From Taibaiella sp. (GTDB taxonomy: Bacteria > Bacteroidota > Bacteroidia > Chitinophagales > Chitinophagaceae): a stretch of DNA of 64,000 bases. Of the stretch, positions 16,468 through 25,154 are shown one piece after another. A model generated the notes under the pieces. That model ran no database searches and was not told where the DNA came from. It saw only the letters and a list, made by a program, of their open reading frames with translations. The DNA is taken from contig JAHBTQ010000002.1 of the NCBI GenBank assembly GCA_019638495.1, forward strand, positions 682,001-746,000. Reading direction: 5' to 3'. The number at the start of each line of letters is the position of its first letter. The first letter of the stretch is position 1. The translations under genes were made by a program, and so were the position numbers.

Positions 16468-17969
16468 TCTCGGGTGCGGTTATTGCTGAATCCTCCATGG
16501 TTTACTTGGTTCTCTTTGAGGATCATGTCTTTCACCACTTCGTCAAGTTTCCGTGCCGACTCCGCCACGCCATCCAGCACTACTTTATTATCGGGATCGG
16601 CAAAATTCTCTTCATTGAAGACGGCAACAAGTCCCAGGATGGTAGCTACGTGCGCACTCACTTCATGTGAATGTGTATGGGCAATATCACCCATCACCAT
16701 TTTCTGCTCTTGTATTCGCTGCAAATGACTATTCTTTTCATGGGCTAATTGTCTGTTTCGAGCAAGTTGCTCCCTGAATTTCTGGACGATTATTATAATG
16801 ACAAGTACAGACAAGGCAAGCGCCGCAAAAAGTATGATACGTTCATTCCTCTTTTGTGCCACCTTTAGCCGTTCTATTTCTATCTGCTTGTCTTTCAACA
16901 TTGCCTCACGCTGCGTTTCCAGCTGCACGATCTTCATTCTGTTTTCCTGCGAGTAAACAGAATCCTGGTATTCAATGTGCTCACGAAAAGCGCTGAGTGC
17001 CCCCTTATAATTACCGGAAAGTACATACGCCTCATGCAGGCCACCGGCAAACTCTATAATATTATCAAGCTGTCCTATTCCACGACTTATATCCAGCGAT
17101 TCATTGAGGTGGGAGATCGCCTTGTTCAGCAACTGCGACCGTGTCCCTTCGGTTTGTGCGTGTTTGTTGCCGGACACTCCTGAATCGATTGTCCTCACCA
17201 TTGCTATATACACACCGCCAATATTACCCAGGTTCAGTGCAACACCACCATTGTCGCCCAGTTCACGAAAAAGTGCAAGTGCTTTGTTGTCATATTCAAG
17301 CGCCTTTGTGTAGTCGCCCATTTCTTTATATAGGTTACCTATGTTGCCCAGGTTATGGGCAATCCCGTCCTTGTCACCCAAAACCGTAAAGATTTCCATC
17401 GATTTCAGATCATACTCCAGGGCTTTATCAAAGTTCTTCTGAAGCAGGTAGATAATACCGATGTTGCCGAAATCGCCGGCAATGTTTACGGAATCGCCGA
17501 GTTTTTTATCAAGCTCCAGCGCCTTCAGGTTATATTCCAGCGCCTTTTCCAGGTTACCCATTTCCTGGTACAAAACGCCGATATGGCTAATCAAAGACCC
17601 GTACGCTCCTGTGGTAGGATAGTCGGCAAATATCTGCAGAGCCTTTGTGTAGTAATCCAGCGCCCTCGTATAGTCCGACTTATATTGGTAGTTGATACCG
17701 ATCACGTTATAGGCCGCACCGATCCCCCTCTTGCTGTGATCTAATCTTGTCGCCAGATCCAGCGACTCTTTTCCATAGAAAATACCCTTATCCGGATTTA
17801 TCGTCTTGTAAGCGTCAGAAAGTCTCGTAAGTATCTTTACTTTGAATGTGTCTTCGCCGGCTACGTCAAGCTTTTCCAAAAGCGAATCGACAAGCTGCTG
17901 CCCCTGCAGTTGCGCATAAGCTGCAGACGGAAGAATGAAGAATAATATTATCAGAAGAAGCTTCCGCAT
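16464..17969 (-). CDS. TPR protein with membrane helix and kinase-less, degenerate histidine-kinase dimerisation segment
   Basis: A 501-aa protein. Signal peptide MRKLLLIILFFILPSAAYAQ, then about seven tetratricopeptide repeats (35-330, for example ALEYNLKALELDKKLGDSVN), then a coiled-coil, one transmembrane helix (about 375-395), and a cytoplasmic coiled-coil. It ends with a short segment like the dimerisation helix of Bacteroidota PAS kinases: SHEVSAHVATILGLV, where active proteins have SHxVRxPLxxILGL. The Arg and Pro are changed to Ser and His, and there is no ATP-binding domain. It could bind a partner kinase or act as a scaffold. The ATG at 17969 is used because a signal peptide starts there and a perfect -7 box is 17 nt upstream. 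Confidence 0.85.
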   Translation of the reverse strand: MRKLLLIILFFILPSAAYAQLQGQQLVDSLLEKLDVAGEDTFKVKILTRLSDAYKTINPDKGIFYGKESLDLATRLDHSKRGIGAAYNVIGINYQYKSDYTRALDYYTKALQIFADYPTTGAYGSLISHIGVLYQEMGNLEKALEYNLKALELDKKLGDSVNIAGDFGNIGIIYLLQKNFDKALEYDLKSMEIFTVLGDKDGIAHNLGNIGNLYKEMGDYTKALEYDNKALALFRELGDNGGVALNLGNIGGVYIAMVRTIDSGVSGNKHAQTEGTRSQLLNKAISHLNESLDISRGIGQLDNIIEFAGGLHEAYVLSGNYKGALSAFREHIEYQDSVYSQENRMKIVQLETQREAMLKDKQIEIERLKVAQKRNERIILFAALALSVLVIIIIVQKFREQLARNRQLAHEKNSHLQRIQEQKMVMGDIAHTHSHEVSAHVATILGLVAVFNEENFADPDNKVVLDGVAESARKLDEVVKDMILKENQVNHGGFSNNRTRD

Positions 17970-17986
17970 TTCAAAAGGGGGTCGCC

Positions 17987-17994
17987 CAAAGGTA
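17987..17994 (-). promoter_or_regulatory. -7 box of the TPR gene
   Basis: TACCTTTG on the minus strand, 17 nt before the ATG at 17969. It lies inside the longer frame that opens at 18032, which argues against that upstream start. Confidence 0.6.
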
Positions 17995-18183
17995 AAGATT
18001 GATACAATATCTGCTAACTGTGAAAATACCACAGCGAGGCAATAACACCTCTAATTGCGGAAGTCTATATCTGTGGCTACAATAACTCAAGTCTCTTCCC
18101 GGATCATTCGCAAAGTTGTCATTTTACCATGGTCAGCATTCATGGCGTTCAATATCCGTAACGTAAACAGGTCCATTGTGCAC

Positions 18184-18212
18184 AAAAATGCCACGCACAA
18201 TGGCGTGGCATT
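18184..18212 (-). terminator. Rho-independent terminator of the prolyl oligopeptidase gene
   Basis: On the minus strand AATGCCACGC-loop-GCGTGGCATT, a perfect 10-bp stem with a 6-nt loop, is followed by TTTTT. It lies 23 nt after the stop at 18235. Confidence 0.85.
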
Positions 18213-18234
18213 GAAAAATCTCAAAATCTATAAC

Positions 18235-20349
18235 TTATCCCTTATAGCCCAGTCCCATGTTCCACAGCAGGAATGACCACTTGTCCGCCTGCTCCGCAAT
18301 GATCATGTCTGTTGGCTTACCGGCGCCATGTCCCGCTTTTGTTTCTATACGTATCAGCACCGGCGCCTTACCTGTCTGATTAGCTTGAAGTGCTGCAGCA
18401 AACTTAAAGGAGTGTGCCGGCACTACCCTGTCGTCATGATCTCCGGTAGTTACCATTGTGGCAGGATAAGCCTGCTTGCGCACATTATGCACAGGAGAGT
18501 ACTTGTACAGGTAGTCAAACATATCTTTGTTGTCCTCAGCCGTGCCGTAGTCATAACTCCAGCCCGCTCCGGCAGTAAACTTGTTGTAGCGCAGCATGTC
18601 CATAACGCCTACTGCCGGGAAACACACTTTGTACAGGTCGGGGCGCTGCGTCATGCAGGCGCCTACCAGCAGGCCACCGTTCGACCCACCTGCAATTGCC
18701 AGGTAGTCCTTTGATGTGTATTTCTCTTTGATGAGGTATTCAGCGGCTGCAATGAAGTCATTGAACACGTTTTGCTTATTCATCTTTGTGCCCGCATTGT
18801 GCCATTTGTCGCCATACTCTCCACCTCCGCGCAGGTTGGCTACTGCATAAACACCACCATTCTCCATAAATACCAGGTTGCTCACGCTGAATGATGGTGA
18901 AAGGCTCACATTGAAACCACCATAGCCATACAGCAGAGTAGGATTCTTGCCGGTTAATGCCATACCCTTTTTGTAAGTAATGATCATCGGAATCTTCTCT
19001 CCATCCTTGGAGTTGTAAAATACTTGTTTGCTCTCATATAGCTTAGGATCAAACTTCACACCAGACTCCTTATACACTTCTGATGCTCCTGAGTTAACGT
19101 TGTACCGGAATATTGTTGGCGGAAACACATAGGAAGTGTAAGTATAGTATGTCTCCTGCTCGCTTTCCTTACCCCCAAAACCGCTGGCTGTGCCCAGGCC
19201 CGGCAATACTATTTCTCTCTCCCGCGTGCCATCAAGACTGTGCTGATAGACCTTTGTTACTGCATCCTCAAGGTAGTGAGCAAATATTTTACGACCACAT
19301 GTAGAAACACTCAAAGGGAACCGACCTTCAGAAATTATCGTTTTCCAGTTCGACGGTACGGGGTTGGATGCTTCAGTAACGATAAGTTTGCGATTGGGCG
19401 CTCCCTGGTTGGTCACAATGTAAAGCATACCGGCTTCGGCATAAACCACATCCTGTTCGTAATCAAATCCCGTCACTATCGGCACTATTGGTGCGTTCTT
19501 AACTCTCAGGTCCTGAATATATAGCTCATTGCCGTAGGTAGCGTTAGCAGCAGATATTACCAGGAAGTTCTCATCTTCGGTAACACCCCCACCGATATAC
19601 CTGCGTGGTGTAGCATCTCCACCAAAAACTAGCTTATCGTCCTTCTGGGCAGTTCCCAACTTATGATAGTATAGCTTGTGTATTTGTGTCTTTTCAGATA
19701 GCTGGCTTCCTTTAGGTTTATCATAGCTGCTATAGTAGAAGCCCTCATTCTTATACCAGGAAGTGCCGCTAAACTTTACGTCCATCAGGGTGTCGTCCAC
19801 TTTACGGCCGGTTTTAGTGTCAATAACAATTACCTTCCTCCAGTCCGATCCACCCTCACTTACCTGGTAAGCCGCCAGGCTGCCATCCTTCGTGAAGCTT
19901 ATACCCTGCAAAGAACTGGTACCGTCTTCAGAGAACTTATTAGGATCAAGAAACACCTCCGGAGCGGCATCGCCTTTTTGGCGGTAAAGCACGCTTTGAT
20001 TCTGCAGACCATTATTCTTGTAGAAGTAGGTGTATTCACCTTCCTTAAATGGTGCGCTATACTTCTCATAGTTCCATAGCTCAGTAAGACGCCTTTTTAT
20101 CGCATCGCGAAATGGGATCTTCGAAAGGTAGTCGTTGGTTACCTTATTCTCCTCCACCACCCACTGCTTCGTATCACTGGCCATGTCGTTTTCCAGCCAG
20201 CGGTATGGGTCCTGCACCGTCGTGCCAAAATATGTATCTGTCTGCGTTACCTTTTTGGTTGCAGGATACTTACCTGTAAATGCTGCTTGTTGCGCATTTG
20301 CCATAAATCCTGTCATGAGAATTGAAGTGCAAATAGTAGTTAATTTCAT
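18235..20349 (-). CDS. Prolyl oligopeptidase (S9A), exported
   Basis: A 704-aa serine peptidase that cleaves after proline in short peptides. Signal peptide MKLTTICTSILMTGFMANAQ, then a beta-propeller (about 70-430) and an alpha/beta-hydrolase domain. The catalytic Ser is Ser556 in AGGSNGGLLVGA, the Asp is in GDHDDRVVPAHS, and the His is His674 in KAGHGAGKPT. GGGEYGDKWHNAG near 520 is the family hinge motif. Length matches the family (about 700 aa). Perfect TAACTTTG box 22 nt before the ATG and a strong terminator make it monocistronic. Confidence 0.96.
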   Translation of the reverse strand: MKLTTICTSILMTGFMANAQQAAFTGKYPATKKVTQTDTYFGTTVQDPYRWLENDMASDTKQWVVEENKVTNDYLSKIPFRDAIKRRLTELWNYEKYSAPFKEGEYTYFYKNNGLQNQSVLYRQKGDAAPEVFLDPNKFSEDGTSSLQGISFTKDGSLAAYQVSEGGSDWRKVIVIDTKTGRKVDDTLMDVKFSGTSWYKNEGFYYSSYDKPKGSQLSEKTQIHKLYYHKLGTAQKDDKLVFGGDATPRRYIGGGVTEDENFLVISAANATYGNELYIQDLRVKNAPIVPIVTGFDYEQDVVYAEAGMLYIVTNQGAPNRKLIVTEASNPVPSNWKTIISEGRFPLSVSTCGRKIFAHYLEDAVTKVYQHSLDGTREREIVLPGLGTASGFGGKESEQETYYTYTSYVFPPTIFRYNVNSGASEVYKESGVKFDPKLYESKQVFYNSKDGEKIPMIITYKKGMALTGKNPTLLYGYGGFNVSLSPSFSVSNLVFMENGGVYAVANLRGGGEYGDKWHNAGTKMNKQNVFNDFIAAAEYLIKEKYTSKDYLAIAGGSNGGLLVGACMTQRPDLYKVCFPAVGVMDMLRYNKFTAGAGWSYDYGTAEDNKDMFDYLYKYSPVHNVRKQAYPATMVTTGDHDDRVVPAHSFKFAAALQANQTGKAPVLIRIETKAGHGAGKPTDMIIAEQADKWSFLLWNMGLGYKG

Positions 20350-20371
20350 AATTCAATAGTAAGAATTCAGC

Positions 20372-20379
20372 CAAAGTTA
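20372..20379 (-). promoter_or_regulatory. -7 box of the prolyl oligopeptidase gene
   Basis: TAACTTTG on the minus strand, an exact match, 22 nt before the ATG at 20349. Confidence 0.6.
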
Positions 20380-20449
20380 ACTGCTTTACGATAGATGAAC
20401 TATCCGCAACAAGGAATTGCCACCAATGGGGTGAAAGTAGCCAAATGGC

Positions 20450-21415
20450 TTACGGATAATACTGGATCAATGTCCAGTATAATGGCAGACCCATAGTAAT
20501 ATTGAACGGGAACGTAATACCAAGAGCCATTGGCACATACAGCCCGGGATCAGCACCGGGCACAGCCTGTTTCATGGCAGCGGGCACAGCAATGTAGGAT
20601 GCACTGGCGCAAAGGATGGCAACCAACAAGCGATCGCCGGCAGCCAGGCCAAGCAGGTGGGTGACAAAAATACTAGCGATAGCGTTCACCAGCGGGACCG
20701 CAACTGCAAATGCGGTCATGCTAAGTCCATATCGTGAAAAGGACTTGAACCGTCTTGCAGCCACCATGCCCATTTCAAGTAAGAAAATCGACAAGAATCC
20801 TTTAAAAATGTCTGTAGTAAACGGTCTGATTCCTTCTGCTCCTTTAGAGTTGGCAAGCAATCCTATCACAAGGCTGCCGGAAATAATAAACACCGAACCA
20901 TTAGTTACAGACTCGTGTAGTAGTTTCCCGAATTTGGTATTTGATGTGCCATCTCCGAAGTGTCTTATCAGCACCACTCCAATTATGATGGCTGGCGCCT
21001 CCATCAAAGCCATGGCAGCAACCATATGCCCGCCGTAAGCAGCACCTGCAGTATCCAGAAACAGTGTTGCGGTTACAAAGGTAACAGCACTAACAGAGCC
21101 ATAAGTAGCGGCTATAGCACCTGCATTCTCTACTCCTACTTTCCGCTTCAGTATAAAGAAAGCATATAGTGGCACCAATGCAGCAAAGGAAATACAAACC
21201 AGAAGCGTACTAACGATCTCAGTGGTAAATCCACTGCACCGTAGCTCCTGTCCGCCTTTAAAACCAATGGCAAAAAGCAGGTAAAGGGAAATGAATTTGG
21301 ACGTAGTCGGAGGAATTTCGAGGTCACTTTTCACCAATGTCGCCACCACACCCAATACAAAAAACAAGAGCGTAGGATTGGTTGCATTCTCAACCAGCAG
21401 ATTATTTACTGTCAT
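20450..21415 (-). CDS. sbtA: SbtA-type sodium-dependent bicarbonate permease
   Basis: A 321-aa inner-membrane protein with about ten helices in two inverted halves. Recognisable SbtA/DUF897 segments are TLLFFVLGVVATLVKSDLEI, FISLYLLFAIGFKGGQEL, AATYGSVSAVTFVTA and MEAPAIIIGVVLI (first half), and SGSLVIGLLAN and YIAVPAAMKQAVPGADPGLY (second half). Cyanobacterial SbtA imports Na+ and HCO3-. No SbtB-like PII gene is seen beside it. It is the last gene of a six-gene minus-strand unit and overlaps the end of tsaC by 14 bp, so the two are probably coupled. Transport of bicarbonate is inferred from the family. Confidence 0.88.
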   Translation of the reverse strand: MTVNNLLVENATNPTLLFFVLGVVATLVKSDLEIPPTTSKFISLYLLFAIGFKGGQELRCSGFTTEIVSTLLVCISFAALVPLYAFFILKRKVGVENAGAIAATYGSVSAVTFVTATLFLDTAGAAYGGHMVAAMALMEAPAIIIGVVLIRHFGDGTSNTKFGKLLHESVTNGSVFIISGSLVIGLLANSKGAEGIRPFTTDIFKGFLSIFLLEMGMVAARRFKSFSRYGLSMTAFAVAVPLVNAIASIFVTHLLGLAAGDRLLVAILCASASYIAVPAAMKQAVPGADPGLYVPMALGITFPFNITMGLPLYWTLIQYYP

Positions 21416-22409
21416 TATGAGTGTTGTTTCTTTTTAGGAAGTTGTCGTATTTGTGCCCGTATGCCGCACGCTCCAATCTATCGTTTAATGCTACCCCTAC
21501 TCCTTTATCCGGAAATAGCTTTACAATTATCAATTCATACCCGCGCACATCCATGTCGTGCATGGCTGCATAAAGGTGCTTTGCAGCCGTCTCATCATCT
21601 CCGGTAGCGCTGAGAACTATCTGCTGTTCGCGTGGCAACGTTCCACAATAACCATCAAAGGTTATTATACCGACACGCACCGGGAGCAGGGCTGCCATTT
21701 CCTGGTCGGGATCATCAACAAGTTTAAGAGGCGTGCGCGGGCTATAATGACTTAATGCCATGCCCGGTGCCAATATCTTGGTGCCGGAGTGGATCCTAAC
21801 ATTGCCGGCAACCTGCAATATCTGCTCACGGGTAACAACTCCATGTCTCAGTATTACCGGTACTTCACCATCAAACCCCACGATTGTGGACTCTATCCCT
21901 GCGCTACACGGACCACCATCCAGTATATAGCTTACCTTATTGCCAAGTGTCTCCCAGACATGTGCTGCAGTAGTTGGGCTAATATACCCCGACGGATTGG
22001 CGCTCGGTGCGGCGAGCGGTAATCCCGCTTCCTGAAGCAACTGCCGCGCCATGGAATGTGCCGGCACCCTTATAGCTACTGTATCTCTGCCTGCGGTTAC
22101 AACGTCAGGTACCCCAACAGCCCTGGGTAAAACAACCGTAAGAGGCCCGGGACAAAATGCAGCTATAAGTCGTTCGGCCGTCAGTGGCATTTCAGCAACA
22201 TACCGCCCTATTTGCTCTGTATCTGCTACGTGTACAATAAGCGGATTATTAGAGGGCCTGCCTTTTACCTCGTAGATACGCCGCACCGCACCGGCATCAA
22301 GTGCATTTGCTGCTAGTCCATAAACCGTTTCTGTGGGCATTGCCACGAGTTTCCCTTCTTGCAACAGTCTGGCAGCAATACTCACATCTGCCCCAATTCT
22401 ATCATTCAT
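21402..22409 (-). CDS. tsaC: L-threonylcarbamoyladenylate synthase (Sua5/TsaC type with C-terminal Sua5 domain)
   Basis: A 335-aa enzyme that makes threonylcarbamoyl-AMP from threonine, ATP and bicarbonate for the tRNA t6A37 modification. The YrdC domain (about 5-200) shows MPTETVYGLAANA, IVHVADTEQI, and APSANPSGYISPTTAAHV. The Sua5 C-terminal domain (about 230-320) follows a linker with LAPGMALSHYSPRTPL. The ATG at 22409 is chosen over a GTG 13 codons upstream because it gives the usual start just before the YrdC domain and avoids overlap with the gene upstream. It sits 19 bp after the DUF6671 gene and overlaps sbtA by 14 bp. Confidence 0.93.
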   Translation of the reverse strand: MNDRIGADVSIAARLLQEGKLVAMPTETVYGLAANALDAGAVRRIYEVKGRPSNNPLIVHVADTEQIGRYVAEMPLTAERLIAAFCPGPLTVVLPRAVGVPDVVTAGRDTVAIRVPAHSMARQLLQEAGLPLAAPSANPSGYISPTTAAHVWETLGNKVSYILDGGPCSAGIESTIVGFDGEVPVILRHGVVTREQILQVAGNVRIHSGTKILAPGMALSHYSPRTPLKLVDDPDQEMAALLPVRVGIITFDGYCGTLPREQQIVLSATGDDETAAKHLYAAMHDMDVRGYELIIVKLFPDKGVGVALNDRLERAAYGHKYDNFLKRNNTHNDSK

Positions 22410-22428
22410 TTCCAAACCGCTTTTTAAT

Positions 22429-23277
22429 TCAGGGATTGCACCTGTCACAATACATTGCCGATTCTACAGTCTTATGGTGAGGGAAGTACTCTTCTTCTTC
22501 ATATCCGCATTCCATACAGCCCCACAGATACGAGAGGGTACTCCTTGTCGGTGCTTTACACAGTTCGCAGGGAAGTCCGGGTTTGGCCTCTTTCACTTCA
22601 TAGCCCGGCGCTGCGCACATTGGGCATAGTTGGTTCATAGTAATAGTGAGACGCTCCGTAGCAGAAGCGATCGCCGCCATCCTGGTCGGATTATACATTG
22701 CCCTCATATCCGTCTCTACAAATACCTGCCCGTACCGGCTCAGAAGATTTTTTGCAGCGAGTGCCAGCTGCGACCAGTCACAAATACCCTTTACCATTTC
22801 ATCGTTTGCGCCAGCCGCCTTTCTTACGATCAATGCATGAGACGGGAATAGCGCTTGGGCTGCAAAATCTTGTACCTCCTCCCAGGTATGCAACAATGTA
22901 CCTCTGAAATTTGTTTTTGTAGTAAGCTCTCTTGCTTTGTACTCACGTCCTCGCTCAAAGTCTATCAACACTACCAGCTCATCATCGGACGGGATAAAGA
23001 AAACCCCGGGATGTGGTCCGAAGGAACCTTCGCTCGCTACGATCAGAGAACAACCTGTATGTTCGGCTGCTGCACTGCATTTCATTCTCGCAGTTTCCAA
23101 AGGGTCCTTCGGACGTAACACCTCCCCGCTAAATGTTCCAAACCTATCCGTATCAAATCCCGCGGGCAGAATGATACGCACGCCTAGTTCACGCTCCAGA
23201 ACGGGGGCCATAACCGTTTCTTTTCCGTGCATGGTGGCGATAACGAGATCGCGGCCTGCAAATATGGATGGATTCAC
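22429..23277 (-). CDS. DUF6671 family protein with four CxxC motifs
   Basis: A 282-aa cytoplasmic protein of unknown function. The N-terminal half contains GRDLVIATMHGKETVMAPVL and later IVASEGSFGPHPGVFFIPSD and TNFRGTLLHTWEEVQDFAAQ, conserved features of DUF6671 proteins. The C-terminal 60 residues hold four CxxC pairs (CPMC, CELC, CMEC, CDRC) that look like two zinc ribbons. The start is a GTG at 23277; no good ATG fits. The gene is 15 bp after the 90-aa gene and 19 bp before tsaC. The family call is from memory of its N-terminal pattern; the function is not known. Confidence 0.75.
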   Translation of the reverse strand: MNPSIFAGRDLVIATMHGKETVMAPVLERELGVRIILPAGFDTDRFGTFSGEVLRPKDPLETARMKCSAAAEHTGCSLIVASEGSFGPHPGVFFIPSDDELVVLIDFERGREYKARELTTKTNFRGTLLHTWEEVQDFAAQALFPSHALIVRKAAGANDEMVKGICDWSQLALAAKNLLSRYGQVFVETDMRAMYNPTRMAAIASATERLTITMNQLCPMCAAPGYEVKEAKPGLPCELCKAPTRSTLSYLWGCMECGYEEEEYFPHHKTVESAMYCDRCNP

Positions 23278-23292
23278 AAAGAGTCTTTCCTG

Positions 23293-23565
23293 CTAATTGT
23301 GGTCCTGCGGTTCGCAATATTCCAGAGAGAGGCTGGCCACCAGCTTTACCCTCCCATTGCCTCCCCGCCTCAGTAACTGACTCATGCCTCGTAGCTGCCC
23401 ACTGATATCAGAAAGCGTTCTCTCAGATTGTTCTATGTCTTCTTCCGAATCGCTGGCCTTGTCGATCTTGCCTATCTGAAACTCAGTTGGCACATCAAAA
23501 AGTCTTGAAAGTAGTTGCTCAGCTTCTGTAACAGAGTACTGTCCGCTTAATAGTGTAGATTCCAT
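23293..23565 (-). CDS. 90-aa cytoplasmic protein, function unknown
   Basis: A small soluble protein, start MESTLLSGQYSVTEAEQLLS, with a charged helical middle (about 35-60, many Ser/Asp/Glu) and a C-terminal beta part KLVASLSLEYCE. The ATG at 23565 is used; the frame opens 18 codons upstream inside the icd 3' end. It lies 16 bp after icd and 15 bp before the DUF6671 gene. It resembles short helical hypotheticals common in Bacteroidota, but I cannot name a family. It is not a PII-like (SbtB) protein: no T-loop or PII core motif is seen. Confidence 0.65.
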   Translation of the reverse strand: MESTLLSGQYSVTEAEQLLSRLFDVPTEFQIGKIDKASDSEEDIEQSERTLSDISGQLRGMSQLLRRGGNGRVKLVASLSLEYCEPQDHN

Positions 23566-23581
23566 GATTGCTTTTTTTTGG

Positions 23582-25078
23582 TTATTGACCCTGGCCCGCG
23601 CTGAATGTCTGTTTACCATCCATCAGGTAGAGATTCTCTGTTTTTATCACTTCCAGCGACCGGTTGTGAATGCGCTGCAGCAGGTCCACAACAGCCTGGT
23701 AGCTTACTCCTTGCTGAGGATCGTTCGTAAAGCGGCAGCGCCAGTGATCTGTGCAGAAAGTCTCTGGGAACCCGTTTGGCCACACTTTTGTCCCCCGGTT
23801 TGTGATCATCTTCAGGCGCATCCCGGCCGATTCTATTCCGGCTAGCTTAGCGGCCAGTTGTTCCGGGTCACGCTCGCTGAAGTGCAGGAAAACATCTACA
23901 CCAACCAGTTCCTTGACCGCTTGCTTTGTCGGTGTGATTGTTACATTAATACTCTTGTTGCCTTTGGAATAGTCCACTGCTGGAAGATTTTCCGGTTTCA
24001 ACCCCAGGCGATCAATCACAGAGTCTGCAAATTCTTGCGTACCAACACGCGCTTTCGATACTCCTGCATCATAGATGTCTGCAGTATGGATTCCATCCTC
24101 CATCGTGCGCAACCATGCGTTGTGTATCTTCTCGGCAATGTCTGCCTGCTTTATATGAACCAGCATCTGCACAGCCGCAAGCAGTAGACCTGAGGGGTTA
24201 GCTTTTCCCTTACCTGCCAGGTCAGGTGCAGAGCCATGAATTGCCTCAAACATCGCAAAACCATCTCCTATGTTCGCACTTCCACCAAGGCCCACCGACC
24301 CTGTGATCTGCGCAGCTACATCGCTTAGGATATCACCATACAGGTTGGGCATTACTATTACATCAAACGCCTCGGGAGTCTCCGCCAGGCGGGCAGCACC
24401 TATATCTACTATGCAGTGTTCCTTTTCTATCTCCGGGTACTCAGTTCCTACCTCGTCAAACACTTTGTGAAAAAGACCATCGGTCATCTTCATGATGTTG
24501 TCCTTTGTAAAGCATGTTACCTTCTTTCGGCCATATACCTTTGCATATTCAAAGGCATACCTGATTATCCGCTCTGTGCCGGGTCTGGATATCAGCTTCA
24601 GGCATTGAATTACTTCGTCAGTTTGCTGATGTTCTATCCCCGCATACAGGTCTTCCTCATTTTCCCTCACTATTACCACATCCATCACCGGGTGTTTTGT
24701 AGATACGTATGGATAATAGGATACGCAAGGCCTTACATTGGCAAAAAGACCAAGCACTTTGCGCGTAGTTACATTCAGACTCTTGTAACCACCACCTTGC
24801 GGCGTAGTGATAGGTGCTTTCAGGAACACGCGGGTCCTCCTTAATGAATCCCACGCTTCCTGGCCAATACCCGACGTGTTGCCCGACAGGTAAACAGACT
24901 CTCCGATACTGATCTCCTCAATATCCAGGCGCGCCCCGGCCGCTTCCAGCACCTTCAATGTTGCTTTCATTATTTCCGGACCTATCCCATCACCATAGGC
25001 CACCGTAATTGCTGTCGACGCCGACTGCCTGATCTTTACTTCGGGCTCTTGCCCGTAACTTACAATTGTGTTTGTCAT
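23582..25078 (-). CDS. icd: NADP-type isocitrate dehydrogenase (long Thermus-like form)
   Basis: A 498-aa TCA-cycle enzyme that oxidises isocitrate to 2-oxoglutarate and CO2. The dehydrogenase core (about 22-350) has TVAYGDGIGPEIMKATLKVL, ENEEDLYAGIEH, and the metal-binding DVIVMPNLYGDILSDVAAQI segment, plus EAIHGSAPDLAGKGKANPSG near the NADP site. A C-terminal extension of about 140 residues follows. That length and extension match the Thermus thermophilus form (496 aa) used in many Bacteroidota, rather than the 416-aa E. coli form. It sits 76 bp downstream of the PurK-like gene and 16 bp upstream of the 90-aa gene. Confidence 0.93.
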   Translation of the reverse strand: MTNTIVSYGQEPEVKIRQSASTAITVAYGDGIGPEIMKATLKVLEAAGARLDIEEISIGESVYLSGNTSGIGQEAWDSLRRTRVFLKAPITTPQGGGYKSLNVTTRKVLGLFANVRPCVSYYPYVSTKHPVMDVVIVRENEEDLYAGIEHQQTDEVIQCLKLISRPGTERIIRYAFEYAKVYGRKKVTCFTKDNIMKMTDGLFHKVFDEVGTEYPEIEKEHCIVDIGAARLAETPEAFDVIVMPNLYGDILSDVAAQITGSVGLGGSANIGDGFAMFEAIHGSAPDLAGKGKANPSGLLLAAVQMLVHIKQADIAEKIHNAWLRTMEDGIHTADIYDAGVSKARVGTQEFADSVIDRLGLKPENLPAVDYSKGNKSINVTITPTKQAVKELVGVDVFLHFSERDPEQLAAKLAGIESAGMRLKMITNRGTKVWPNGFPETFCTDHWRCRFTNDPQQGVSYQAVVDLLQRIHNRSLEVIKTENLYLMDGKQTFSAGQGQ

Positions 25079-25154
25079 ATTTATTTGGTTTTATTTTATT
25101 ATACGTTACTTGATCTTTCAGTGCACTCTTGTCGCCATTTGTCCCGCTAGAGTG

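Noticed and set aside
23293..23565. SbtB (PII-like) partner of sbtA
   Set aside because: The 90-aa protein lacks a T-loop and any PII core motif, so it is left as unknown.
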